Of a stretch of DNA of 33,124 nucleotides, positions 13,984 through 21,845 are shown one piece after another (position 1 is the stretch's first letter; each line of letters starts with the position of its first letter). Both the position numbers and the translations under genes were made by a program. The stretch is from Acidovorax sp. (GTDB taxonomy: Bacteria > Pseudomonadota > Gammaproteobacteria > Burkholderiales > Burkholderiaceae_C), in contig NZ_JADHVT010000039.1 of NCBI RefSeq assembly GCF_016783915.1, forward strand, positions 1 to 33,124. The letters are read 5' to 3'. The notes beneath the pieces were generated by a model that made no database searches, was not told where the DNA came from, and saw only the letters and a list, made by a program, of their open reading frames with translations.

Positions 13984-14898
13984 CTAAAAAAGGTTCTTCT
14001 TGCCGGGGGCCGCGTTCACCTGCCCCCGCTCGCCGCCATAGCGCTCCAGCGTGGTGCTGTGCGCCCGCTGGGCCAGCACGGCAGCCGCCAGTGCGAAGTC
14101 GTCCGGGTAGGTGACCTTGAAATTTTGTGCCCCGCCGGGCACCAGCCGGGGGTGAAAACCCAGGGCCTCCATCGCACTGGCCTCATCGGTCACATTGGAG
14201 CCCACCTTGTCGATGGCGTCCATCAGCGGGCCGATGCGGAACATCTGTGGCGTCTGCGCCAGCCACTTGTCGCTGCGGTCCACGGTAGAGGCCACGCGCA
14301 CGCCGCCCGGGCCGTCGATGGAGGTCTTGAGCGTGTCGGCCAATTTGTGCGCCAGGAGGCCGCCCACACTGTCGCCCGCACACTGGTCGATGAGCGCATC
14401 AATCTGCTCGGCGGTCACGAGGCAACGCGCTGCATCATGCACCAGCACCCAGTCGTCGGGCTGCGCGCCGCGCTCCAGCAAGGCCTTGAGGCCGCCTCGC
14501 ACCGTGTCGGCACGCGTAGGGCCACCGCACTCCACCACAAAAAACGCGGGATGCGCGTGGGCGTCCAAAAAGTGATCCCCCGGCGCCACGGCCACCAGCG
14601 TGCCCAGCAAGCGCCCGACTGCAGCAAAGGCGGCCAGTGTGTGCAGCACCATCGGATGGCCTGCCACCAGGTGATATTGCTTGGGCAACGGGGCTGCAGC
14701 GGCGGCAGCGCTGGCAGACAACGCCCCCGGGGCTGAGAACGCCGCCACAGTCGATGCCTGGGCCGGTGGCACTTGCGGGGCGCTGCCTGCACCTGCTGGC
14801 ACGGCCCGCGACCCCACCCCGGCGCAGGGCAGCAAGGCCCAAAACCGCCCTTGGGCCGACAAGGGGGTGAGCGGGGGGTGCAGCAGGGGAGCAGTCAT
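13984..14898 (-). CDS. ispD: 2-C-methyl-D-erythritol 4-phosphate cytidylyltransferase with an unusual insertion, 304 residues
   Basis: IspD transfers CMP from CTP to methylerythritol 4-phosphate in the MEP pathway. The family signatures are present: LLPCAGVGSR (about 22 to 31), PKQYHLVAG (72 to 80), HPMVLHTLAAF, LVHDAARCLV, STVDRSDKWLAQTPQMF and TDEASAMEALG. The usual length is about 230 to 290 residues; here about 38 Ala/Pro/Ser-rich residues separate the glycine-rich loop (Arg31) from PKQY (Lys73), a spot where most homologues have only a few. The frame is intact on both sides, so it is an in-frame insertion, likely a flexible loop beside the CTP site. It precedes ispF and is divergent from mfd (96-bp gap). 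Confidence 0.93.
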   Translation of the reverse strand: MTAPLLHPPLTPLSAQGRFWALLPCAGVGSRAVPAGAGSAPQVPPAQASTVAAFSAPGALSASAAAAAAPLPKQYHLVAGHPMVLHTLAAFAAVGRLLGTLVAVAPGDHFLDAHAHPAFFVVECGGPTRADTVRGGLKALLERGAQPDDWVLVHDAARCLVTAEQIDALIDQCAGDSVGGLLAHKLADTLKTSIDGPGGVRVASTVDRSDKWLAQTPQMFRIGPLMDAIDKVGSNVTDEASAMEALGFHPRLVPGGAQNFKVTYPDDFALAAAVLAQRAHSTTLERYGGERGQVNAAPGKKNLF

Positions 14899-14994
14899 GG
14901 AGCGCTCATTCTAAAATCTCCCGTTGCCCTCCGATCCAGCCCGTGCGCGTTTTGCGCCCCTGGGGATGCGGCGGGCCCCGACGACACCGTCCGC

Positions 14995-17900
14995 ATGGAA
15001 CTGCCCAAACTCTCCCCCGGAAAACGTTTTGCCCTGCCCCGCCCCGTAGGCAGTGCCGACTCCCTGCTGCTGGCACGCCTGGCCGAGCGCGACAAGGCCG
15101 CTGGCCACACCACCGCCATCGTCACGTCCGACGCCACCGATGCACAGCGGCTCATCGACGAAATGGCCTTTTTTGCGCCGGGCCTGCGCTGCGCACTGTT
15201 CCCCGACTGGGAGACGCTGCCTTACGACACCTTCTCCCCGCACCAGGACCTGATCAGCGAGCGACTGGCCACGCTGTGGCGCATTTCGCAAGGCGAAGCC
15301 GATGTCGTGCTGGTGCCGGCCACCACCGCGTTGTACCGGCTCGCGCCGCCCTCCTTCCTCGCGGGCTACACCTTCCACTTCAAGGTCAAGCAAAAGCTCG
15401 ACGAGGCCAAGTTCAAGGCCCAGCTCACGCTGGCGGGCTACAGCCATGTCTCGCAGGTGGTGAGCCCGGGCGAGTACGCGGTGCGCGGCGGGCTGATCGA
15501 CCTGTTCCCCATGGGTTCGCTCGTGCCCTTCCGCGTGGACCTGTTCGACGACGAGATCGACAGCATCCGCACCTTCGACCCCGACAGCCAGCGCAGCCTG
15601 TACCCCGTGCCCGAGGTGCGCCTCTTGCCCGGCCGCGAGTTCCCGATGGACGACGACGCGCGTGCAAAATTCAGGAGCCGCTGGCGCGAGATGCTGGAGG
15701 GCGACCCCACCAAGAGCCGCATCTACAAGGACATGGGCGCGGGCGTGGCCACGGCGGGTATTGAGTACTACCTGCCGCTGTTCTTTGACGAGACGGCCAC
15801 CGTGTTCGACTACCTGGGCGGCGAGGCCACTGTTGTGCTGCATGGCGACCTGGAACCCGCCTTCCAGCGCTTCTGGCAGGACACCAAGGACCGCTTTCGC
15901 CTGGTGCAGGGCGACCCGGAGCGCCCCGTGCTGCCGCCCGAGGCGCTGTTCCTCTCGGCCGACCAGTTCTACACGCGTGCCAAGGAGCATGCGCAGCTGT
16001 CCATCCGCCCCGGTGTGGAGGACGTGAATGACAACCCGCACTTCCAGAAGCTCTCTGACCTGTCGGTGGTGCGTGGTGCCGAGGACCCGCTGGCCCGGCT
16101 GCACGCCCACATCCGCAACACGCACCACCGCGTGCTCCTGCTGGCCGAAAGCGATGGGCGACGCGAAAGCCTGCTCGATTTTCTGCGTGCCAGCGGAGTG
16201 AACCCGCCAGCCTTCGACTCGCTGGCCGAGTTCCAGACTGCGGACGATGAGAAGGTGGGCATTGCCACCGCTGGGCTGACCACGGGCTTCAGCTGGTTCG
16301 AGGACGGCATCGACTTCGTCACCGAGACCGAACTCTTCGCCGCTGGCCCCACCACGCGCCGGCGCAAGAAGCAGGAGCAGGTGAGCGACGTCGAGGCGCT
16401 GATCAAGGACCTGGCCGAGCTCAACGTGGGCGACCCCGTGGTACACAGCGCGCATGGCATTGGCCGCTACCGGGGCCTGATCAACATGGACGTGGGCAAC
16501 AAGAACCCCGACGGCACGCCCGCCATGCAGGAGTTCTTGCACCTCGAATACGCCGACAAGGCCGTGCTCTACGTGCCCGTGAGCCAGCTGCAGCTCATCA
16601 GCCGCTACACCGGCGTGAGCGCCGACGAGGCGCCGCTGCACAAGCTGGGCAGCGGCCAGTGGGAAAAGGCCAAACGCAAGGCCGCAGAGCAGGTGCGCGA
16701 CAGCGCGGCCGAACTGCTCAACATCTACGCCCGCCGCGCGCTGCGCCAAGGCCATGCCTTCCGCTACAGCCCGCAAGACTACGAAACCTTTGCCAACGAC
16801 TTCGGCTTTGAAGAAACGGCCGACCAGAACGCCGCCATCCACGCGGTGATCCAGGACATGATTTCACCCCGCCCCATGGACCGCCTGGTCTGCGGCGACG
16901 TGGGCTTTGGCAAGACCGAGGTGGCCCTGCGCGCGGCCTTTGTGGCAGTGACGGGCGGCAAACAGGTGGCGTTTTTGGCGCCCACCACGCTGCTGGCCGA
17001 GCAGCACTACCAGACGCTGGTGGACCGCTTCAGCAAATGGCCGGTGAAGGTCGCCGAGGTCTCTCGCTTCCGCTCGGGCAAGGAGATCACCGCCGCCATC
17101 AAGGGCATCGGCGACGGCACGGTGGACATCGTGGTCGGCACGCACAAGCTGCTTTCCGAGTCCACCAAGTTCCACAACCTGGGCCTCTTGATCATCGACG
17201 AGGAGCACCGCTTTGGCGTGCGCCACAAGGAGCAGATGAAGGCCCTGCGCGCCGAGGTGGACGTGCTGACGCTGACGGCCACGCCGATCCCGCGCACGCT
17301 GGGCATGGCACTCGAAGGCCTGCGCGATCTCTCGGTGATTGCCACCGCGCCGCAGCGGCGCCTGGCCATCAAGACCTTTGTGCGCAACGAAGGCACAGGC
17401 GTGATCCGCGAGGCCGTGCTGCGCGAATTGAAGCGCGGCGGGCAGTGCTACTTTTTGCACAACGAGGTGGAGACCATCGAGAACCGCCGCCAGAAGCTCG
17501 AAGAGATCCTGCCCGAGGCCCGCATCGCCGTCGCCCACGGCCAGATGCCCGAGCGCGAGCTGGAGCGCGTGATGCGCGACTTCGTGGCCCAGCGCTACAA
17601 CATCCTGCTGTGCTCGACCATCATCGAGACCGGCATCGACGTGCCCACAGCCAACACCATCATCATGAGCCGCGCCGACAAGTTCGGCCTGGCGCAGCTG
17701 CACCAGTTGCGCGGGCGCGTGGGCCGCAGCCACCACCAAGCGTATGCCTACCTCATGGTGCCCGACATTGAAGGGCTGACCAAACATGCGCAGCAGCGGC
17801 TGGACGCCATTCAGCAGATGGAGGAACTGGGCAGCGGCTTCTACTTGGCGATGCACGACCTGGAGATTCGCGGCGCGGGCGAGGTGCTGGGCGAGAACCA

Positions 17901-18459
17901 GAGCGGCAACATGCTGGAGATCGGCTTTCAGCTGTACAACGAGATGCTGAACGAGGCCGTCAAGGCCCTCAAGGCAGGCAAGGAACCCGACCTGCTCTCC
18001 CCGCTCTCGGTCACCACCGACATCAACCTGCACGCCCCCGCGCTGCTGCCCGATGACTACTGCGGCGACGTGCACCTGCGCCTGTCGTTCTACAAGAAGC
18101 TGGCCACGGCCAAGACGCCCGACCAGATCGACGGCCTGCTCGAAGAGATCGTGGACCGCTTCGGCAAGCTGCCGCCGCAGGCCCAGACCCTCATCGACGT
18201 GCACCGCCTGCGCGTGCTGAGCCAGCCCTACGGCGTGGTCAAGGTCGATGCCGCCCCAGGTGTCATTAACATCACCTTCAAACCGCAGCCGCCTATCGAT
18301 CCGATGCGCATCATCGAGCTGATCCAGAAGAACAAGCACATCAAGCTGGCGGGCAACGAGAAGCTGCGCATCGAGCGCGAGCTGAAGGACCCGAAAGACC
18401 GGGCACAGATGGTGCGGGACATTTTGCGCAACCTGGGGCAACCCGTGGTCGCTGCGTAG
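14995..18459 (+). CDS. mfd: Transcription-repair coupling factor Mfd, 1154 residues
   Basis: A full-length Mfd, which removes RNA polymerase stalled at DNA damage and recruits UvrA. The N-terminal UvrB-like modules (about 1 to 350) include FPDWETLPYDTFSPH and VVSPGEYAVRGGLIDLFP. The RNA-polymerase interaction domain (about 475 to 560) includes GDPVVHSAHGIGRYRGL. The SF2 translocase part has the P-loop GDVGFGKTE (from 634), DEEH (735 to 738) and QLRGRVGRS, followed by the C-terminal TRCF domain. The frame is open upstream, but ATG at 14995 (MELPKLSPGKRF) gives the normal start; the preceding frame overlaps ispD. It is divergent from ispD. A TAAAAT -10-like sequence lies at about 14910. Confidence 0.97.
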   Translation: MELPKLSPGKRFALPRPVGSADSLLLARLAERDKAAGHTTAIVTSDATDAQRLIDEMAFFAPGLRCALFPDWETLPYDTFSPHQDLISERLATLWRISQGEADVVLVPATTALYRLAPPSFLAGYTFHFKVKQKLDEAKFKAQLTLAGYSHVSQVVSPGEYAVRGGLIDLFPMGSLVPFRVDLFDDEIDSIRTFDPDSQRSLYPVPEVRLLPGREFPMDDDARAKFRSRWREMLEGDPTKSRIYKDMGAGVATAGIEYYLPLFFDETATVFDYLGGEATVVLHGDLEPAFQRFWQDTKDRFRLVQGDPERPVLPPEALFLSADQFYTRAKEHAQLSIRPGVEDVNDNPHFQKLSDLSVVRGAEDPLARLHAHIRNTHHRVLLLAESDGRRESLLDFLRASGVNPPAFDSLAEFQTADDEKVGIATAGLTTGFSWFEDGIDFVTETELFAAGPTTRRRKKQEQVSDVEALIKDLAELNVGDPVVHSAHGIGRYRGLINMDVGNKNPDGTPAMQEFLHLEYADKAVLYVPVSQLQLISRYTGVSADEAPLHKLGSGQWEKAKRKAAEQVRDSAAELLNIYARRALRQGHAFRYSPQDYETFANDFGFEETADQNAAIHAVIQDMISPRPMDRLVCGDVGFGKTEVALRAAFVAVTGGKQVAFLAPTTLLAEQHYQTLVDRFSKWPVKVAEVSRFRSGKEITAAIKGIGDGTVDIVVGTHKLLSESTKFHNLGLLIIDEEHRFGVRHKEQMKALRAEVDVLTLTATPIPRTLGMALEGLRDLSVIATAPQRRLAIKTFVRNEGTGVIREAVLRELKRGGQCYFLHNEVETIENRRQKLEEILPEARIAVAHGQMPERELERVMRDFVAQRYNILLCSTIIETGIDVPTANTIIMSRADKFGLAQLHQLRGRVGRSHHQAYAYLMVPDIEGLTKHAQQRLDAIQQMEELGSGFYLAMHDLEIRGAGEVLGENQSGNMLEIGFQLYNEMLNEAVKALKAGKEPDLLSPLSVTTDINLHAPALLPDDYCGDVHLRLSFYKKLATAKTPDQIDGLLEEIVDRFGKLPPQAQTLIDVHRLRVLSQPYGVVKVDAAPGVINITFKPQPPIDPMRIIELIQKNKHIKLAGNEKLRIERELKDPKDRAQMVRDILRNLGQPVVAA

Positions 18460-18464
18460 CCAGA

Positions 18465-18520
18465 TACAAGCCAAAGAGGCCGCAAGCGCTAGTGAATCAA
18501 GCGCCAATAGCTATCAAAAC
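18465..18520 (-). repeat. Dispersed intergenic repeat, copy B
   Basis: Read on the minus strand it has TTTTGATAGCTATTGGCGC and then CACTAGCGCTTGCGGCC, clearly related to copies at 10038 and 21192. It fills most of the 73-bp gap after mfd. Confidence 0.7.
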
Positions 18521-18532
18521 AGAAGCAAAACA

Positions 18533-19195
18533 ATGTGGCTGGAGTTCCTAATCGCGCTGGTGGCCCTGACAGCCGCCTTGGCCACGCGACCCTGGCGCCT
18601 GCTGGCCAGCGGCAAGCCGCTGGTGCACCAGTCTCATGGCGCGGCGTCCCCGCTGTGGACGCCACTGCTGGCCACGCTGGTGTTTCTGCCATGGCTGTGG
18701 GCGCTGCCCACGCTGCACGCCATGCCGCTGCAGCTGCAGTGGTCGGGGGCCAGCCTGGTGGTGCTGATGCTGGGCTGGCCGCTGGCCATCCCCGTGCTCA
18801 TCGCTGTGGGCGCTATCGCCGGCCTGCTATCTCCCGCCCTGGACTGGGCCGATGCGCTGAGCGCCGCCATCTGGCTGGGTGTGGTGCCCGCCACGCTGGC
18901 CCTGGCGCTGGGTGCGCTGCTGCGGCGCTGGGTGGGTACCCAGCCTTTTGTGTACGTGCTGGGCCGGGCGTTTCTGGGCACCGTGGCCTGCGTGTTTGCA
19001 GCAGGCGTGCTCTCGCAGTGGACCGGGCACCTGTTGCCCGGTGTGGGCGACGAACTGTCGCTGGTAGCCCGCTGGCTCATGGCCTGGGGAGACGGGTTTG
19101 TGACGGGCATGCTCGCCGCGATCTTCGTGGCGTTCAAACCCGAGTGGCTGGCCACCTGGTCAGACCAGCTCTATCTGAAGCGCCCCCCACCTTAG
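18533..19195 (+). CDS. Multi-pass inner-membrane protein, possibly of the CbiM/energy-coupling-factor permease type, 220 residues
   Basis: About six hydrophobic segments are visible (about 3 to 18, 42 to 60, 72 to 98, 108 to 126, 140 to 160 and 185 to 205), so this is an integral membrane protein. A conserved-looking end, WGDGFVTGMLAAIFVAFKP then W-x-x-TWSDQLYL, fits my memory of betaproteobacterial proteins annotated as energy-coupling-factor transporter permease, next to mfd and serB. There is no ATPase or substrate-binding partner nearby, so a transporter role is uncertain. The start is ATG at 18533, just after repeat copy B, with a weak ribosome binding site. Confidence 0.8.
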   Translation: MWLEFLIALVALTAALATRPWRLLASGKPLVHQSHGAASPLWTPLLATLVFLPWLWALPTLHAMPLQLQWSGASLVVLMLGWPLAIPVLIAVGAIAGLLSPALDWADALSAAIWLGVVPATLALALGALLRRWVGTQPFVYVLGRAFLGTVACVFAAGVLSQWTGHLLPGVGDELSLVARWLMAWGDGFVTGMLAAIFVAFKPEWLATWSDQLYLKRPPP

Positions 19196-19247
19196 CGCTG
19201 CAAGGCATCAGCGCAGCGTTGAAAACGCGCACAGGATGCGTTCAGAG

Positions 19248-19276
19248 ATACGAAACGTATATGTTTCGCATACAAT
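19248..19276 (+). promoter_or_regulatory. Palindromic operator and promoter of the ParD-like/MetAP pair
   Basis: ATACGAAAC (19248 to 19256) and GTTTCGCAT (19263 to 19271) are inverted with one mismatch around GTATAT. TACAAT (19271 to 19276) is a good -10 that abuts the right arm and is eight bases before the ATG at 19284, predicting a leaderless transcript. There is no Shine-Dalgarno. This suits autorepression by the ribbon-helix-helix-like product. Confidence 0.55.
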
Positions 19277-19283
19277 TCGCTGC

Positions 19284-19538
19284 ATGGGTATTGTCAAAAT
19301 TTCAGACCAAATGCACGAGAACCTGCGCGTTGCCAGCAACGCCCTGTCTCGCTCCATCAATGCTCAAGCAGAGCACTGGATGCGCATCGGCATGCTGGCC
19401 GAGCTGCATCCCAACCTCGACCACAGCGACATCTGCCAGCTGCTGATCCGCGCCGAACAGGCCGGGGGCTTCGATCTGGACACGGTAGCGGCTTCCGTGG
19501 CCGCCAAGCCCGGCCACAGCGGACGGCGTGTGCAATGA
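19284..19538 (+). CDS. ParD-like (DUF3423) protein, 84 residues
   Basis: The protein MGIVKISDQMHENLRVASNA then LSRSINAQAEHWMRIGMLAE matches the ParD-like family, which resembles ParD antitoxins: an N-terminal ribbon-helix-helix-like DNA-binding part and a C-terminal partner-binding part. No ParE toxin is nearby. Instead the stop overlaps the start of a methionine aminopeptidase gene by ATGA, so that enzyme is its translational partner. The start at 19284 is chosen over an earlier in-frame ATG because the operator and -10 lie between them. It probably represses its own promoter. Whether it also modulates the aminopeptidase is unknown. Confidence 0.85.
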   Translation: MGIVKISDQMHENLRVASNALSRSINAQAEHWMRIGMLAELHPNLDHSDICQLLIRAEQAGGFDLDTVAASVAAKPGHSGRRVQ

Positions 19539-20332
19539 AGTCGTCCCGCGTCACCCTGCGCTCCCCCGCCGAAATCGCCCAGGCGCGTGAAGCCGGCCGC
19601 CTGGCCGCCCGCGTGCTGCACATGATCACGCCGCACGTGCAGCCCGGCGTCAGCACCGAGGCACTGGACCGGCTCTGCCACGACTACATCGTGAACGAAC
19701 TGCAGGTTGTGCCTGCCAACGTGGGCTACCTGGGGTATCCCAAAACGGTGTGCACGTCTGTGAACCACGTGATCTGCCACGGCATTCCGTCGCCCGGCCA
19801 GGTGCTCAAGGCCGGAGACATCATCAACATCGACGTGGCCATCATCAAGGATGGCTGGTTTGGCGACACCAGTCGCATGTACTTTGTGGGCGAACCCAGC
19901 CCGCTGGCCCGCCGCCTGGTGAACACCACCTACGAGGCCATGTGCGCGGGAATCACCCAGGTGCGCCCCGGTGCCTCGCTGGGCGATGTGGGCCATGCCA
20001 TACAGACCGTGGCCCACCGCGAGCGGTTCAGCGTGGTGCGCGAATACTGCGGCCACGGCATCGGGCAGGTGTACCACGACGAGCCCCAGGTGCTGCACTA
20101 CGGCCAGCGCGGCCAGGGCCTGCGGCTGGAGGAAGGCATGGTGTTCACCATCGAGCCCATGATCAACGCCGGCAAGCGCGATACCCAGGAACTGGCCGAC
20201 GGCTGGACCGTGGTCACCCGCGACCGCTCGCTGTCCGCCCAGTGGGAACACATGGTGGCCGTGACGGCCGACGGGTTCGAGGTGCTCACGCCCTGGCCCG
20301 AGGGCACGGGCAGCTACGCGCCGATAACCTGA
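19535..20332 (+). CDS. map: Type I methionine aminopeptidase, 265 residues
   Basis: It removes the initiator methionine from new proteins. All the metal-binding and catalytic residues are visible: His82 (ICHGIP), Asp100 and Asp111 (INIDVAIIKDGWFGDTSRMY), His174 (YCGHGIG), Glu207 (FTIEPMI) and Glu238 (WEHMVAVT). Length is normal for the type I enzyme. It overlaps the ParD-like gene by ATGA. It is not in the usual rpsB-tsf neighbourhood, so it may be a second, regulated copy; that needs the rest of the genome. serB follows 98 bp later without overlap. Confidence 0.95.
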   Translation: MKSSRVTLRSPAEIAQAREAGRLAARVLHMITPHVQPGVSTEALDRLCHDYIVNELQVVPANVGYLGYPKTVCTSVNHVICHGIPSPGQVLKAGDIINIDVAIIKDGWFGDTSRMYFVGEPSPLARRLVNTTYEAMCAGITQVRPGASLGDVGHAIQTVAHRERFSVVREYCGHGIGQVYHDEPQVLHYGQRGQGLRLEEGMVFTIEPMINAGKRDTQELADGWTVVTRDRSLSAQWEHMVAVTADGFEVLTPWPEGTGSYAPIT

Positions 20333-20430
20333 AAAGGGCTGCGACGCCGGTCCTCTGTCACATCAGGTATTGCACAGGGGGCGATACCATTGCGGGCTCT
20401 GACACCTGTATCTGCCCCTCCCTTTCTGCC

Positions 20431-21144
20431 ATGACCCACGCTACCGAATTCGCCCCCGGCCTCGTCATCCAGGGCGTCGTGCCCCCGCTATCCCTGTCGA
20501 GCTACAAGCTCATCGCATTTGACATGGACTCCACCCTCATCAACATCGAGTGCGTGGACGAAATCGCCGATGCCGCAGGCCGCAAGGCCGAGGTGGCCGC
20601 CATCACCGAGGCAGCCATGCAGGGCGTGATCACCGACTACAAGGAGAGCCTGCGCCAGCGCGTGGCGCTGCTCAAGGGTGTGACGGTGCAGCACATGGAG
20701 CAGGTGTTCACCGAGCGCCTGCGCTTCAACCCCGGTGCCAAGGAGCTGATCACCGCCGCCAAGGCTGCGGGCCTCACCACGCTGCTGGTCTCGGGCGGCT
20801 TCACCTTTTTTGCCGACCGCGTGAAGGCGGGCCTGGGCATCGACTTTGCGCGCTCCAACATGCTGGAAGTGCAAGACGGCCAACTGACGGGCCGCATGGT
20901 GGACCAGGCCTGGGGCGACATCTGCGACGGCTTTGAGAAGCGCCGCACGCTGCTGGAAGTGGCCTCGCTCATGGGCATTTCGCCGCAGCAGGCGATTGCC
21001 GTGGGCGACGGCGCCAACGACCTGCCGATGATGGGTGCCGCCGGCCTGTCGGTGGCCTACCACGCCAAGCCCGCCGTGCGTGCACAGGCCAAGGTGGCCA
21101 TCAACCAGGGAGGGCTCGACCGCTTGCTGGAAGTGCTGCGCTGA
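20431..21144 (+). CDS. serB: Phosphoserine phosphatase SerB, 237 residues
   Basis: A haloacid dehalogenase-type phosphatase catalysing the last step of serine synthesis. Motif I is FDMDSTL with nucleophile Asp31 and acid Asp33; motif II is LLVSGGF; Lys is in EKRRTLLE; motif III is VGDGANDLPMMG. The 30 residues before the core are short, so the N-terminal ACT-like domain of some SerB proteins is absent. The frame is open far upstream inside map, but ATG at 20431 fits the family. The upstream gap holds a small GGTAT/ATACC inverted pair but no clear operator. It is followed by repeat copy C. Confidence 0.94.
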   Translation: MTHATEFAPGLVIQGVVPPLSLSSYKLIAFDMDSTLINIECVDEIADAAGRKAEVAAITEAAMQGVITDYKESLRQRVALLKGVTVQHMEQVFTERLRFNPGAKELITAAKAAGLTTLLVSGGFTFFADRVKAGLGIDFARSNMLEVQDGQLTGRMVDQAWGDICDGFEKRRTLLEVASLMGISPQQAIAVGDGANDLPMMGAAGLSVAYHAKPAVRAQAKVAINQGGLDRLLEVLR

Positions 21145-21191
21145 GCGGCGTGGCGCCTCAGTACGTACAGGGCGCCACTGGATACTATTAA

Positions 21192-21246
21192 TTTGATAGC
21201 TATCCAGGTATGTAGCACTAGCGCATCACGCCGTTTTTATTCAAAC
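21192..21246 (+). repeat. Dispersed intergenic repeat, copy C, overlapping the 3' end of the NsrR-like gene
   Basis: TTTGATAGCTATCCAGG, then CACTAGCGCATCACG and TTTTTATTCAAA; related to the copies at 10038 and 18465. The last part supplies the stop codon of the convergent nsrR-like gene (TAA at 21239 to 21237). Confidence 0.7.
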
Positions 21247-21755
21247 CCAGGTGCATCGGGCAATCCGGGCACCAACGAGGCCCTTCGGCGGGCACTGCCG
21301 GCCCGCGGGGCGGCCACCGTGGCCAGCAGCGCCACACCCTGGGGTGACGTGGGCGCCACCAGGTCCGCCAGCGTCACGCCATCCAGCACCTCCAGATAGG
21401 CCTGCATGGCCTGGCCCAGCACCCCTTTGAGCCGGCAGTGGCTGCTCAGGCGGCACTGGTTGGAGGCGGGGTCAAAACATTCCACCAGGTTGAAGTCCGT
21501 CTCGGTGGCACGCACCACCGCGCCAATGTGGATGGACGACGCCGGCATCATCAGCCGCATGCCACCGCCCCGCCCGCGCGTGGTCTCCAGCAGGCCCTGC
21601 GCCGACAGCTGCTGAACGATCTTCATCAGGTGGCTGCGCGAGATGCCATAGCCCTCGGCCACCTCCGTGATGGTGACGGGCTGCGCCCGCCCCTCGGTGG
21701 CGGCGCAATACATCAGCACGCGCAGCGTGTAGTCGGTCCATTGGGTCAGTCGCAT
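21237..21755 (-). CDS. nsrR: NsrR-like Rrf2-family nitric-oxide-responsive repressor, 172 residues
   Basis: An Rrf2 winged helix (MRLTQWTDYTLRVLMYCA, ITEVAEGYGISRSHLMKIVQ, RGRGGGMRL) followed by three cysteines, Cys93, Cys101 and Cys107, in an ECF...C...C pattern that binds an Fe-S cluster. The segment up to YLEVLDGVTLADLV closely follows E. coli NsrR. It represses NO-detoxification genes until NO damages the cluster. The start at 21755 is chosen over 21773 for family fit. It is divergent from the RIC gene, with an NsrR-type site between them. After about residue 145 there is a non-conserved Ala/Arg-rich tail, its end overlapping repeat copy C. Confidence 0.9.
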   Translation of the reverse strand: MRLTQWTDYTLRVLMYCAATEGRAQPVTITEVAEGYGISRSHLMKIVQQLSAQGLLETTRGRGGGMRLMMPASSIHIGAVVRATETDFNLVECFDPASNQCRLSSHCRLKGVLGQAMQAYLEVLDGVTLADLVAPTSPQGVALLATVAAPRAGSARRRASLVPGLPDAPGFE

Positions 21756-21778
21756 GGGTTTGCCGCAGATCAATCAAA

Positions 21779-21801
21779 AAGATGCATACATCCTGAATTT
21801 T
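21779..21801. promoter_or_regulatory. Candidate NsrR operator
   Basis: AAGATGCAT (21779 to 21787) is a complete match to the known NsrR half-site; the second half, ending CTGAATTTT, is imperfect (six of eleven against the inverted first half). It lies between nsrR and the RIC gene. A TAAAAT (21808 to 21813) may be a -10 for the RIC gene, and ATTCA/TGAAT (21815 to 21830) is a second small palindrome. Confidence 0.6.
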
Positions 21802-21845
21802 ATCCGCTAAAATATTCACACGGTATGAATCTTTAAAGGACCACC

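Noticed and set aside
14686-14802. Possible frameshift or fusion in ispD
   Set aside because: Both flanks of the insertion are in the same frame and carry normal IspD motifs, so it is an in-frame insertion.
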